A stretch of 64,000 bases of DNA, from the NCBI RefSeq assembly GCF_003160695.1, contig NZ_QGDD01000010.1:95776-159775 (forward strand), written 5' to 3'. The notes beneath the pieces are model-generated. The model saw only the letters and a program-made list of their open reading frames with translations, made no database searches and was not told the origin of the DNA. Of this stretch, positions 41,910-50,335 are shown one piece after another; the stretch's first letter is position 1; every line of letters starts with the position of its first letter. Both the position numbers and the translations under genes were made by a program. Source of the DNA: Nocardioides silvaticus (lineage in GTDB: Bacteria; Actinomycetota; Actinomycetes; Propionibacteriales; Nocardioidaceae).

Positions 41910-41972
41910 GATAGTCCCTGACGAAAAGCACCTCGATCACCTGGATCCGGGTGCTTTTCGTCAGGGACTATC
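41910..41972. repeat. Long perfect inverted repeat, 23-base arms
   Basis: Bases 41910-41932 and 41950-41972 are perfect complements around a 17-base loop; the arm reads GATAGTCCCTGACG followed by AAAAGCACC. The structure lies in the divergent upstream region of the mug-like gene (23 bases from its start) and the lipoprotein at 42019. A hairpin of this size is unusual for a simple operator. Confidence 0.9.
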
Positions 41973-42018
41973 TCCCCCCGCGGGGAACCGACCCTCCGCG
42001 GGTACCGTCCTAGTCGCC

Positions 42019-42507
42019 ATGAACAGAGCTCTCGGACTCCTCTTCATCCTCGCTGCGCTGGTGCTGCCGATCGCGTGCAGCAACGACGAGGGCACCGACA
42101 CTGCCGAGGACCGGGCGGGCGGGAGCAGCGAGGCCGGGCAGCAGCCGGACGACGGAGACGGAGGGGAGCCGGTCGTCGTCGAGATCGTGTCGGGGTCGGC
42201 TGCGCGCGGGGACGTGTCCGGGGAGGCGACGGTGATCGGGGATGAGCAGGAACTTGACCGCTACCTGCGCCAGTTCAGCAACGAGACGTTCACGTCCGAC
42301 GTCACCGCGGCCATCGAGGCGCACGACTTCGCGGACGGACGGGTGCCGGGGCTCGCCGTCATCGAGATCTCCTGCGACACGCCGCCCTCGGCGACGGTGA
42401 CGCAGGAGGGCAGCCGGTTCCTCGTCACGCCGGCGAAGGTGGCAGACCCGCTGCCGGAGTGCTACGTGCCGGTGACCAGCGTCGCCGTCCTCGACCTGCC
42501 CGGGTGA
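42019..42507 (+). CDS. Putative lipoprotein, 162 residues
   Basis: ATG 42019 begins 'MNRALGLLFILAALVLPIAC', a lipoprotein signal with the lipobox Cys at 20. An acidic Gly/Asp/Glu linker (about 21-50) leads to a domain of about 110 residues with two cysteines ('EISCDTPPSATVTQEG' and 'LPECYVPVTSVAV'), perhaps paired. No family is recognised. It is convergent with the NAGPA-type gene, five bases away. Confidence 0.7.
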   Translation: MNRALGLLFILAALVLPIACSNDEGTDTAEDRAGGSSEAGQQPDDGDGGEPVVVEIVSGSAARGDVSGEATVIGDEQELDRYLRQFSNETFTSDVTAAIEAHDFADGRVPGLAVIEISCDTPPSATVTQEGSRFLVTPAKVADPLPECYVPVTSVAVLDLPG

Positions 42508-42511
42508 GCCC

Positions 42512-43786
42512 TCAGGGGCGGTAGATCACCTCGAGGCCGTTGGGCACCGACCGCTGCACGCCGTCCGACGGCGAGTTGAGGACCTGAAGCTTGCCGTCAC
42601 GTACGGCGGCGAGGGTGGTCGACCCACCGCCGTCGAGGTTGAGCGCGTCCTCCGCGCCCAGGCGCAGCATCATCTTGCCGAGCTCGACCATCGTGTGACC
42701 GCGGCTGAAGCTCTGCCGCCCGTCGACGACGAGGAAGATCAGCTCCTTGTCGTCGCGGTCGACGCCGACCGCCGTACGCGGGTGCATCTCCCGGTCGTCG
42801 AAGGTCACCAGCTGGCGCTTCTTGAGCAGCAGCGCGTTGCCCGTGATCGCCATCGCCACCCGACCGTCGAGGCTGCGGCTGACGTTGACCTTGGTGCCGA
42901 CCTTCAGCTGCTGCAGGCGGTCCTCAGGCTTGTCGCCGCGGGCGATCAGCCAGATGCCCTTAATGCCCTGGTTCCCCGGGAGGGTGGTGCTGTTGCTGAC
43001 CACGACGCCGTCGACGATCTGGACGCACCGCACCTGGCGGCGCTGCCCGTCGGTCCAGCCGAGGCCGGCCGCGCGGCCGAACCGCCAGTCGTAGATGCCG
43101 GTGCCGTTGATCTTCACCCGCGGGGAGTTGTAGTTGGTGATCTTGATGCCGGGGCGGCCGTCGACGCTGCCGACCATCGGCAGGTCGCCGACGTGCCACT
43201 TGCCGGCGGTGTTGACCGAGATCGCGTTGTTCCAGCCGGAGTCGAGCGCGTGGAGCAGCGGTCCGCCCTGGTCGAAGCCGATGCCCAGTGGCGCGCCCGT
43301 GTCGCTGATGTCGAAGAAGTCGCCGTTGATGCCGGCGACGATGCCCTTGGTGCCCGAGATCATCGAGGTGACCGACTGGCGCTTGCGGACGCGGTTGCCG
43401 TGCGCGTAGTCGACGACGACGCCCGGCTTCCTCCACTTCACCCGCATCACGTAGTAGCGCACCGGCCCGCGGCGGGTGCGGGAGTCCCAGCCGGTGATGG
43501 TCACGCCCGGTGCGGCCTTGTAGCTGAACCGCTTGGTCCGGGACAGTACGGCGCGCTGGCCGGGCTGCAGCGGGGGCGCGATCTCGCCGGGGACCTGGTC
43601 GGAGGTCTGCCAGGTGGTCGGGTCGTCCGGGTCGGGAGCGGGTCCGCGTCGCGGCGTGCTCGGGGCGGCGCCGGCCTGCTGCGCGGCGGGCGGCTTCGAC
43701 GGCTCGGAGGGCTCGTCGAGGTACACCACGACGCCGGCGGTCACGAACAGGGCGACCACGAGCAGCTCAGGCAGGAGGCGACGCAT
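42512..43786 (-). CDS. Phosphodiester glycosidase (NAGPA) family protein
   Basis: A 424-residue protein with an N-terminal membrane/signal segment (about 5-22) and a NAGPA domain (about 135-420) named after the enzyme that uncovers mannose-6-phosphate. Conserved pieces are 'IVAGINGDFFDISDTGAPLG', 'HPRTAVGVDRDDKELIFLVV' and 'ALNLDGGGSTTL'. In bacteria these are exported, probably acting on wall or exopolysaccharide. It is convergent with the lipoprotein gene and divergent from the methyltransferase gene. Confidence 0.9.
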   Translation of the reverse strand: MRRLLPELLVVALFVTAGVVVYLDEPSEPSKPPAAQQAGAAPSTPRRGPAPDPDDPTTWQTSDQVPGEIAPPLQPGQRAVLSRTKRFSYKAAPGVTITGWDSRTRRGPVRYYVMRVKWRKPGVVVDYAHGNRVRKRQSVTSMISGTKGIVAGINGDFFDISDTGAPLGIGFDQGGPLLHALDSGWNNAISVNTAGKWHVGDLPMVGSVDGRPGIKITNYNSPRVKINGTGIYDWRFGRAAGLGWTDGQRRQVRCVQIVDGVVVSNSTTLPGNQGIKGIWLIARGDKPEDRLQQLKVGTKVNVSRSLDGRVAMAITGNALLLKKRQLVTFDDREMHPRTAVGVDRDDKELIFLVVDGRQSFSRGHTMVELGKMMLRLGAEDALNLDGGGSTTLAAVRDGKLQVLNSPSDGVQRSVPNGLEVIYRP

Positions 43787-43893
43787 GGGGTCTAGGTTAA
43801 GAAAAGTGACGGGAGTGACGCGGGAGGCGCGGCCTGTCGGCGTGGCAGGGCGCGCGTCGCACGAGCCGGCGTCCGGGTTGGGATGATGGGGCG

Positions 43894-45072
43894 GTGTCGG
43901 GCGGGCCGTGCAACACCTTCGCCGAGGGTGACAACCTCGAGGTGCTCGAGAGGCTGCCGGCGGCGTCGTACGACCTGATCTACATCGACCCGCCGTACAA
44001 CACCGGAAGCTCCTTCGCCTACCGCGACCGGTTCGCCGGGCACCAGGAGTGGGTGGCGATGATGCGGCCGCGGCTGGTGGCGGCCCGGCGGGTGCTGGCC
44101 GACACCGGCGCGATCTTCGTCAGCATCGACGACAACGAGGTGGCCTACCTGCGGCTGCTGCTCGACGAGGTGTACGACGAGCAGAACTTCCTCGCGCAGG
44201 TCGTGGTGAACCTCAACCCGAAGGGGCGGCAGCTGCGGAGCGGCTTCGCGACCTCGCACGAGTACCTGCTCGTCTACGCCAAGGACGGGCGGCAGTGCGT
44301 GCTCGACGCGTCGAGCGCGGACCTGGTGGTGGAGTCGGACTTCCCGCTGGTGGCCGACGACGGGCGCCGCTACCGGCGGCTGCCGCTGCGCAACACCAAC
44401 AAGAAGTTCAACCCGCTGACCGCGCCGACCCTGCACTTCGCGATCTGGGGCGACCCCGGCACCGGCGAGGTGCGGACCGCGCCGTTCGCCGGCGCGGTCG
44501 AGATCAAGCCGGTCTTCGGCGACGGCTCATCCGCGGTCTGGCGCTGGTCCCGGCCGCGGATCGACGAGCGGCCGGGCGACCTGGTCTGCCGGCGGGTGCG
44601 CGGCACCAACGGCGAGCGCGTCGACGTCTTCCAGCGCGACTGGCTCGACGCGCACGCCGACGGCACCGCGCGCCGCAAGAAGCTGCGCACCATCTGGCTG
44701 GCCGCGGAGATCGGCTCCACCGACACCGCCGTCGCCGAGCTCAAGGACGTCCTCGGCCACGTCTTCGAGTCGCCGAAGCCGACCGGTCTCGTGCGCCGGA
44801 TCCTCGACACGATGCCCGACGACGTGCGGGTGCTCGACTTCTTCGCCGGCAGCGGCACCACCGGCCACGCGGTCGCGCTGGCCAACGCAGCGGACGGCGG
44901 TCGTCGTACCTGCCTCTCGGTCAACCACCCCGAGCCCGTCCGCCCCGGCTCCAACGCCGACCTCGCCGGCTACCGCACCGTCGCCGACATCACCCGCGCC
45001 CGGCTGCGGGCTGTCGCGGAGCGGGTGGGTGGAGGGTTCGCGGAGCTCCCGGGCCGGTCGGTCGTCGAGTAG
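43894..45072 (+). CDS. Orphan site-specific DNA methyltransferase (N6-adenine, beta class)
   Basis: A 392-residue methyltransferase that would add methyl groups to adenine in a defined sequence. Motif IV 'YIDPPYNTGSSF' (DPPY, about residues 32-35) precedes motif I 'VLDFFAGSGTTGHAV' (about 310-320), the beta-class order of type III Mod-like enzymes. A target recognition region lies between. There is no restriction or type III Res gene beside it, so it is an orphan. GTG 43894 is the start. The last residues 'GRSVVE' and the TAG come from the first copy of the palindromic element array that follows. Confidence 0.92.
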   Translation: MSGGPCNTFAEGDNLEVLERLPAASYDLIYIDPPYNTGSSFAYRDRFAGHQEWVAMMRPRLVAARRVLADTGAIFVSIDDNEVAYLRLLLDEVYDEQNFLAQVVVNLNPKGRQLRSGFATSHEYLLVYAKDGRQCVLDASSADLVVESDFPLVADDGRRYRRLPLRNTNKKFNPLTAPTLHFAIWGDPGTGEVRTAPFAGAVEIKPVFGDGSSAVWRWSRPRIDERPGDLVCRRVRGTNGERVDVFQRDWLDAHADGTARRKKLRTIWLAAEIGSTDTAVAELKDVLGHVFESPKPTGLVRRILDTMPDDVRVLDFFAGSGTTGHAVALANAADGGRRTCLSVNHPEPVRPGSNADLAGYRTVADITRARLRAVAERVGGGFAELPGRSVVE

Positions 45073-45816
45073 TCCGAACCGCTCGGTCGTCGAGTAGTCC
45101 GAGACCCTCGGTCGTCGAGTAGTCCGAGGCGCTAGCCGAGGACGTATCGAGACGCCGTAGGCCGACTGCCGTCCTTGCGGCGGTGGGCACGTCACTGCAT
45201 CTCGATACGCGCGGTCACGACCTCGTTCCTCGGTCGTGCGCGCTACTCGATGACCGAGGCTCGCACGTCACTGCGTCTCGATACGCGCGGTCACGACCTC
45301 GTTCCTCGGTCGTGCGCGCTACTCGATGACCGAGGCTCGCTGCTCGGTCGTCGAGTAGTCCGAGGCGCTAGCCGAGGACGTATCGAGACGCCGTAGGCCG
45401 ACTGCCGTCCTTGCGGCCGTGGGCACGTCACCGCATCTCGATACGCGCGGTCACGACCTCGTTCCTCGGTCGTGCGCGCTACTCGATGACCGGCGCTAGC
45501 CGAGGACGTATCGAGACGCCGTAGGCCGACTGCCGTCCTTGCGGCCGTGGGCACGTCACCGCATCTCGATACGCGCGGTCACGACCTCGTTCCTCGGTCG
45601 TGCGCGCTACTCGATGACCGTGGCGTGCCGCTCGGTCGTCGAGTAGTCGGGGCCCTCGGTCGTCGAGTAGTCCGAGGCGCTAGCCGAGGACGTATCGAGA
45701 CGCCGTACGCCGGCTGCCGGCGTTGCGGCCGTGGGCACGTCACTGCATCTCGATACGCGCGGTCACGACCTCGTTCCTCGGTCGTGCGCGCTACTCGATG
45801 ACCGAGGCTTGCTGAG
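45054..45816. repeat. Large array of palindromic elements
   Basis: This 760-base block between the methyltransferase and acyltransferase genes is built from mixed units: GGTCGTCGAGTAG half-sites, four copies of a longer unit with GCTAGCCGAGGACG (GCTA at 45131, 45367, 45495 and 45679) continuing through TATCGAGACGCCG, a GTGGGCACGTCAC linker, and five or so CTCGATACGCGCGG-CTACTCGATGACCG units. Copies are nearly identical over more than 100 bases, which suggests recent duplication. Open frames in it are products of the repeats. Confidence 0.9.
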
Positions 45817-45855
45817 TGGATGCCGGTTGCTCGCGGGCTCGCCACCGGCATCCAC

Positions 45856-47292
45856 TCAGCTGACGCCAGCCGCCTTCTCGAGCGCGGCGACCTCGTCGTC
45901 GAGGAAGGTGAGCAGCCGCTGGAGGTGGGGGACGGTGCGCCGGCAGCCGGTGAGACCGAAGTCCATGTTGCCGTCGTAGGAGGTGCAGGTGATGTTGAGC
46001 GCCATGCCGTTGATCGGGATGGAGAGCGGGTAGTTGCCGACGAGCTTGGCGCCGTTCCAGTACTGCGTGGTGCGGGGGCCGGGGACGTTGCTGATGATCA
46101 GGTTGTACGGCGACCGCACGATCCCCTGCAGCCGCAGCGCGGGGCCGAGCACGGCGGGGGCCTGGCCGATCGCGCTCATCGCGAGGATCTGCACGGGGGT
46201 CAGCGACTTGAGGGCGTCCTTGCCGTCCTTCATCGACTTGTTGACCGCCTCGAGCCGGTCGGCCGGATCGGCGAGGTCGGTGCCCAGCCGAGCCATCACC
46301 GCGCCCACCGCGTTGCCGCCCTCGGCCGAGGGCAGGTGCGACTCCTTGGCCTTGAGCCCGATCGGCACCATCGCCACGAGCGGGCTGTCGGGAAGGGCGT
46401 CGTGCTCGAGCAGGTAGGTGCGGATCGCGCCTCCGCACATCGCGAGCACCACGTCGTTGATCGTCGTCCCGGTCGCCTTCCCGATCGCGCGGATGCGCTC
46501 GATCGGCCAGTCCTGCGCGGCGAACCGGCGCGCGCTGGTGATGTTGCGGTTGAACATCGTCTTGGGGGTGTGCAGCGACAGCGTCGAGGTCTCGTTGCGC
46601 ACGCCTTTCGACAAGGTCTTGATCAGCGCGCCCGGCATGCCGGCGGCCTCGGCGGTGACGCCGATCGCCGTACGCAGTGCGTCGCCGGGCAGCGACGCGA
46701 GCGTGGCGGCGGCGTCGGTCGCCGGGGTGTCGGTGTCGCGCTTCTTCGTCCGTACGGCGCGCGCCGCCCACGGCGCGGCCATCCCGCGCTCGTCGGGGTC
46801 GCTCGACATGGTGCTCGCCATCAGCCGCATCGCCGAGATGCCGTCGACCAGGCCGTGGTGGATCTTGGTGTACATCGCGACCCGGCCATCGGCCAGGCCC
46901 TCGATCAGGTGGGCCTCCCAGAGCGGACGCTCCCAGTCGAGGCGGGTGCTGTGCAGGCGGCCGCAGAGGTCGAGCAGCTCGCGGATCCGGCCCGGGGTGG
47001 GCAGGGCGTTGTGGCGCACGTGGTGCTCGATGTCGAACTGGTCGTCGTCGCGCCAGAACAGCTGACCAGCGGTCTTCACCGACCGGTGGGGGTGCTTGCG
47101 GAAGAGCGGCATCACCTCTTCGTCGCTGGACGTCGCGGCCTCGAAGAGCTCGCGCACGAAGTCCGGACCCGCGTCCTCCGGCTTCTCGTAGAGCTGCAGC
47201 CCGCCCACGTGCATCGGCTGGTTCTTGCTCTCCGCGAGGAGGAAGGCCGCCGACGGTGGGTCGATCGGCCTGAGCTTGGGCAAAGAGACCAC
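45856..47292 (-). CDS. WS/DGAT-family acyltransferase
   Basis: A 478-residue wax ester synthase/diacylglycerol acyltransferase that makes triacylglycerol or wax esters from acyl-CoA. The catalytic motif is 'KIHHGLVDGISAMRL' (HHxxxDG). 'PSAAFLLAESKNQPMHVGGL' at the start and 'NLIISNVPGPRTTQYWNGA' plus 'ALNITCTSYDGNMDFGLTG' near the end are family hallmarks. I chose GTG 47292, eight bases after AAAGG. It is next to the large repeat array, 40 bases from its end. Confidence 0.93.
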   Translation of the reverse strand: MVSLPKLRPIDPPSAAFLLAESKNQPMHVGGLQLYEKPEDAGPDFVRELFEAATSSDEEVMPLFRKHPHRSVKTAGQLFWRDDDQFDIEHHVRHNALPTPGRIRELLDLCGRLHSTRLDWERPLWEAHLIEGLADGRVAMYTKIHHGLVDGISAMRLMASTMSSDPDERGMAAPWAARAVRTKKRDTDTPATDAAATLASLPGDALRTAIGVTAEAAGMPGALIKTLSKGVRNETSTLSLHTPKTMFNRNITSARRFAAQDWPIERIRAIGKATGTTINDVVLAMCGGAIRTYLLEHDALPDSPLVAMVPIGLKAKESHLPSAEGGNAVGAVMARLGTDLADPADRLEAVNKSMKDGKDALKSLTPVQILAMSAIGQAPAVLGPALRLQGIVRSPYNLIISNVPGPRTTQYWNGAKLVGNYPLSIPINGMALNITCTSYDGNMDFGLTGCRRTVPHLQRLLTFLDDEVAALEKAAGVS

Positions 47293-47494
47293 GTGGAGCA
47301 CCTTTCGTCCGTGCGGATCCTTCCGGTTGCTCACGGTAACGACAAGGGAGGAGGACCACTTGTCTTCCACAATGCTCGTCGTCGGACCGGGCTCTCCACA
47401 GCCGCCGCGGCAGGATCGCCCGATCGTCGGGCCACGCTCCTAACGTCCCTGCGCGACGCCGGAACTCGCCGGCGCACGACCCTCGGGAGCACTC

Positions 47495-47866
47495 ATGTCT
47501 GAACGCGTCCTGCGGCGCCTCGCCGCCTTCGTCCTCACCCTGCTCGCCCTCGGCGGCGCGACCGTCGGCGGTCTGTCGGCCGCGGCCTCCGCCGACTCCT
47601 CCGGCTCCTCGGCAAGCCTGGTCGCGCCCTACGTGCCGCCCGGCGACACGATCGTCCTGGTGCAGGGCGACGCCGCCAACGGTTTCGAGATCAAGCACTA
47701 CGACGGCACCTGGCAGTTCCCGCCCACCGACTCCGAGACGATGGCCGAGTGCGAGGAGTACGACCGCGAGGTGCGGCAGTTCCGGTGCAAGGTGAGCAAC
47801 CGGACCTGGTTCCGCGCGCTCGAGGGCTTCAAGGAGACGACCCGCTACTACCGCTCGCTGCCGTAG
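47495..47866 (+). CDS. Secreted hypothetical protein, 123 residues
   Basis: An exported protein with a signal peptide (about residues 1-33, 'FVLTLLALGGATVGGLSAAA'). The mature part of about 90 residues holds two cysteines ('MAECEEYDREVRQFRCKV'), likely a disulfide, and is not assigned to a family. It lies 38 bases before the polymerase gene on the same strand. Confidence 0.7.
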   Translation: MSERVLRRLAAFVLTLLALGGATVGGLSAAASADSSGSSASLVAPYVPPGDTIVLVQGDAANGFEIKHYDGTWQFPPTDSETMAECEEYDREVRQFRCKVSNRTWFRALEGFKETTRYYRSLP

Positions 47867-47903
47867 CGACGTAGCCGGGGGCGCCGGGTGGCACGATCGG
47901 CGC

Positions 47904-49061
47904 ATGGGCTGGGTGCTGCACGTCGACCTCGACCAGTTCATCGCGGCGGTCGAGGTGCTGCGCCGGCCCGAGCTCGCCGGTCTCCCCGTCGTCGTCGGTG
48001 GCCGGGGCGACCCGTCCGAGCGCGGCGTGGTGGCGACGGCCTCCTACGAGGCGCGGCGCTTCGGCGTCGGTTCCGGCATGCCGCTGCGGCTGGCCGAGCG
48101 CAAGCTCCGCAAGTCCGAGCAGGAGGCCGTGTTCCTGCCGACCGACGCGGCGGCGTACGACGCCGCGTCGGCCGAGGTGATGGCCGTGCTGCGGGGTCTC
48201 GAGTGGGGCGGTGTGCCCGTCCTCGTCGAGGTGCTCGGCTGGGACGAGGCGTTCGTCGGGCCCGGTCCCGGGCACGGCGACCTCGGCTCCCCGGTCGAGT
48301 TCGCGGAGCAGATCCGCACGGCCGTGCTGGCGCGGACGTCGCTCCGCAGCGCGGTCGGCATCGGTGACAACAAGCTGCAGGCCAAGCTCGCCACCGGATT
48401 CGCGAAGCAGCGGGTCGAGGGAGCCGTGGCCCGCGAGGCCGGCGCGGGGATCGGTGAGGAGTCCGGGCCCGGTGGGCAGGAGCGCGGTCGCGGGACCTAC
48501 GCGATCAGCGACGCGACCTGGTATGCCGAGATGGGCGACCGCCCGACCTCGGCGCTGTGGGGCATCGGCAAGAAGACCGCCGACAAGCTCGCGGCGCTCG
48601 GCATCGCGACCGTCGAGGACCTGGCCCGGGCCGACCCGGACCTGCTCGCCGCCAACATCGGCCCGACGACCGGCCCGTGGTTGCGGCGGATCGGCAGGGG
48701 CGTGGCGTCCGACGAGGTCGACGCGACGCCGTACGTCGCCCGCGGGCACGGCCGTGAGGAGACCTTCCAGCAGGACCTCACCGCCTGGGCCGACGTCGAG
48801 CGCGAGACCGCTCGCATCGCCCGCCGCGTCGTCGAGGACATCCGCGCCGAAGGCCGGCCCGCGGTGCGGGTCGAGCTCAAGCTCCGCTACCGCCCCTTCT
48901 TCACCCTCACCCGCAGCCACAAGCTGAAGGAGCCGACCAGCGACCCCGACCTCCTCGCGGCCGAGGCCGTCGCCCTCCTCGACCGCGTCGAGAAGGACCG
49001 CCCGGTCCGCCTGCTCGGCGTCCGCCTCGAGATGACCCCGCCGTCATCGGTCGTCGAGTAG
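47904..49061 (+). CDS. Y-family DNA polymerase (DinB-like)
   Basis: A 385-residue translesion polymerase. Catalytic pieces are 'HVDLDQFIAAVEVLRRP' (first Asp) and 'VEVLGWDEAFVG' (SxDEA-type second site with Gly-Trp in place of Ser-Ile), plus 'TASYEARRFGVGSGMPL', 'SAVGIGDNKLQAKLATGFAK' and the 'LWGIGKKTADKLAALGI' HhH motif. It lacks a C-terminal beta-clamp motif, like actinobacterial DinB2 proteins. The last residues 'SSVVE' and the TAG are provided by a palindromic element, so the true ancestral C-terminus may have been changed. Confidence 0.92.
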   Translation: MGWVLHVDLDQFIAAVEVLRRPELAGLPVVVGGRGDPSERGVVATASYEARRFGVGSGMPLRLAERKLRKSEQEAVFLPTDAAAYDAASAEVMAVLRGLEWGGVPVLVEVLGWDEAFVGPGPGHGDLGSPVEFAEQIRTAVLARTSLRSAVGIGDNKLQAKLATGFAKQRVEGAVAREAGAGIGEESGPGGQERGRGTYAISDATWYAEMGDRPTSALWGIGKKTADKLAALGIATVEDLARADPDLLAANIGPTTGPWLRRIGRGVASDEVDATPYVARGHGREETFQQDLTAWADVERETARIARRVVEDIRAEGRPAVRVELKLRYRPFFTLTRSHKLKEPTSDPDLLAAEAVALLDRVEKDRPVRLLGVRLEMTPPSSVVE

Positions 49062-49150
49062 CCGCCGCGAGGGACGAACGGGGGCATATCGAGACGTCAT
49101 CGGTCGTCGAGTAGCCGCCGCGAGGGACGAGCGGCGGCGTATCGAGACGC
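49044..49150 (+). repeat. Two palindromic elements after the polymerase gene
   Basis: Two tandem units of about 53 bases (49044-49096 and 49097-49150), each with TCATCGGTCGTCGAGTAG, a CCGCCGCGAGGGACGA core and TATCGAGACG. They lack GCTAGC in the middle and so form a variant subtype. The first unit supplies the polymerase stop codon. Confidence 0.85.
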
Positions 49151-49157
49151 CCGGCGA

Positions 49158-50288
49158 TCAACGCAGCTCGTCGCGGAGCTCCTGGACGACGGAGTCGACG
49201 ACGGCGACGAGGTCGCCGCCGGTGCGGTCTGCGACGGCGCGCTGGCGCTGGTAGGACGCGCCGCGACGGGGGATGTCGAGGACGGAGGCGAGCTCGGCCG
49301 AGCAGCCGAGCCGCTCGGCGACCGGCTCGAGGGTGACGACGAGCTCGGCGAGGTCCTCGGTGACGAGACGCTCGTTGGAGTGGGCGTCGAGGATGACGAT
49401 GGCGTCGACGCCGTACCGGGCGGCGCGCCACTTGTTCTCCTGGACGTGCCAGGGTGGCATCGTCGGGAGCTGCTCGCCGGCGGCGCAGCGCTCGTCGAGC
49501 CAGACGACCAGGCAGTGCATCAGCGCGACGAGGGCGCTCATCTCGGTCAGGGTGGAGACGCCGTCGCAGACCCGGTTCTCGAGAGTGCCGTGGGTGACGG
49601 CGGGGCGGACGTCCCAGCGGATCTCGGTGAGCTCCTCGATGACGCCGGTGACGAGCTGGTCGTTGACGAACGACTCGAACTCCGCCCATCGCTCGAACTG
49701 GAACGGCAGCCCTGCGGTCGGCAGCTGCTGGAACATCAGCGCCCGGTTGGAGGCGTAGCCGGTGTCGACGCCGGCCCAGATGGGGGAGGAGGCGGAGAGT
49801 GCCTGGAGGTGGGGGTACCAGTTGAGGAGCGCGGAGAGGACCGGCATCACCCGCTCCTGCTCGGGCATCCCGACGTGCACGTGCACGCCCCAGATCAGCA
49901 TCTGGCGGCCCCACCACTGGGTGCGGTTGATCAGCTCCTCGTAGCGGTGGCCCTCGGTCAGCTGCTGCCCCGTCCAGGAGGCGAAGGGATGAGTGCCGCC
50001 GCCGAACAGGTCGAGGTCGAGCTCGTCGCAGGCGGGCACGACGTACTCCAGCGTGCGGCGCAGGTCGGCCATCGCCTCGGGCACGGTGCGGCAGACGCCG
50101 GTGACGACCTCGACGGTGTTGCGCAGCAGCTCCTTGTGCAACCGGCCGGGATCGGGCATCCGCGCCTTGGCGCGGGCGAAGAGGTGGGCGGCCTCGTTGC
50201 GCAGGTCGCGGGTGCGGCGGTCGACGAGCGCGAACTCCCACTCCACCCCGAGCGTGGGCTCCGGGGAGCCGTGGAAGTCGATCCGCAC
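49158..50288 (-). CDS. Carboxylate-amine ligase, YbdK/GCS2 family
   Basis: A 376-residue glutamate-cysteine ligase-like enzyme. The start 'VRIDFHGSPEPTLGVEWEFALVD' (given here in two blocks by its features: basic strand, then GVEWEF) matches the GCS2 opening, with the Mg-binding Glu residues; 'TWWGRQMLIWGVHVHVGM', 'THGTLENRVCDGVSTLTE' and 'VQENKWRAARYGVDA' are other conserved blocks. YbdK-type ligases have weak gamma-glutamyl ligase activity. GTG 50288 is chosen by comparison with relatives; ATG 50321 is an in-frame alternative. It is divergent from the FUSC gene. Confidence 0.88.
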   Translation of the reverse strand: MRIDFHGSPEPTLGVEWEFALVDRRTRDLRNEAAHLFARAKARMPDPGRLHKELLRNTVEVVTGVCRTVPEAMADLRRTLEYVVPACDELDLDLFGGGTHPFASWTGQQLTEGHRYEELINRTQWWGRQMLIWGVHVHVGMPEQERVMPVLSALLNWYPHLQALSASSPIWAGVDTGYASNRALMFQQLPTAGLPFQFERWAEFESFVNDQLVTGVIEELTEIRWDVRPAVTHGTLENRVCDGVSTLTEMSALVALMHCLVVWLDERCAAGEQLPTMPPWHVQENKWRAARYGVDAIVILDAHSNERLVTEDLAELVVTLEPVAERLGCSAELASVLDIPRRGASYQRQRAVADRTGGDLVAVVDSVVQELRDELR

Positions 50289-50335
50289 GGGATCAGCGTT
50301 CCACACCGGTCCACCCGTCATGCGACCATCGACGG

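Noticed and set aside
45175..45979. Several 60-90 codon frames in the repeat array
   Set aside because: They are translations of the repeat units (for example repeated 'RYARGHDLVPRS'-like strings), lack ribosome sites and differ only by repeat phase.
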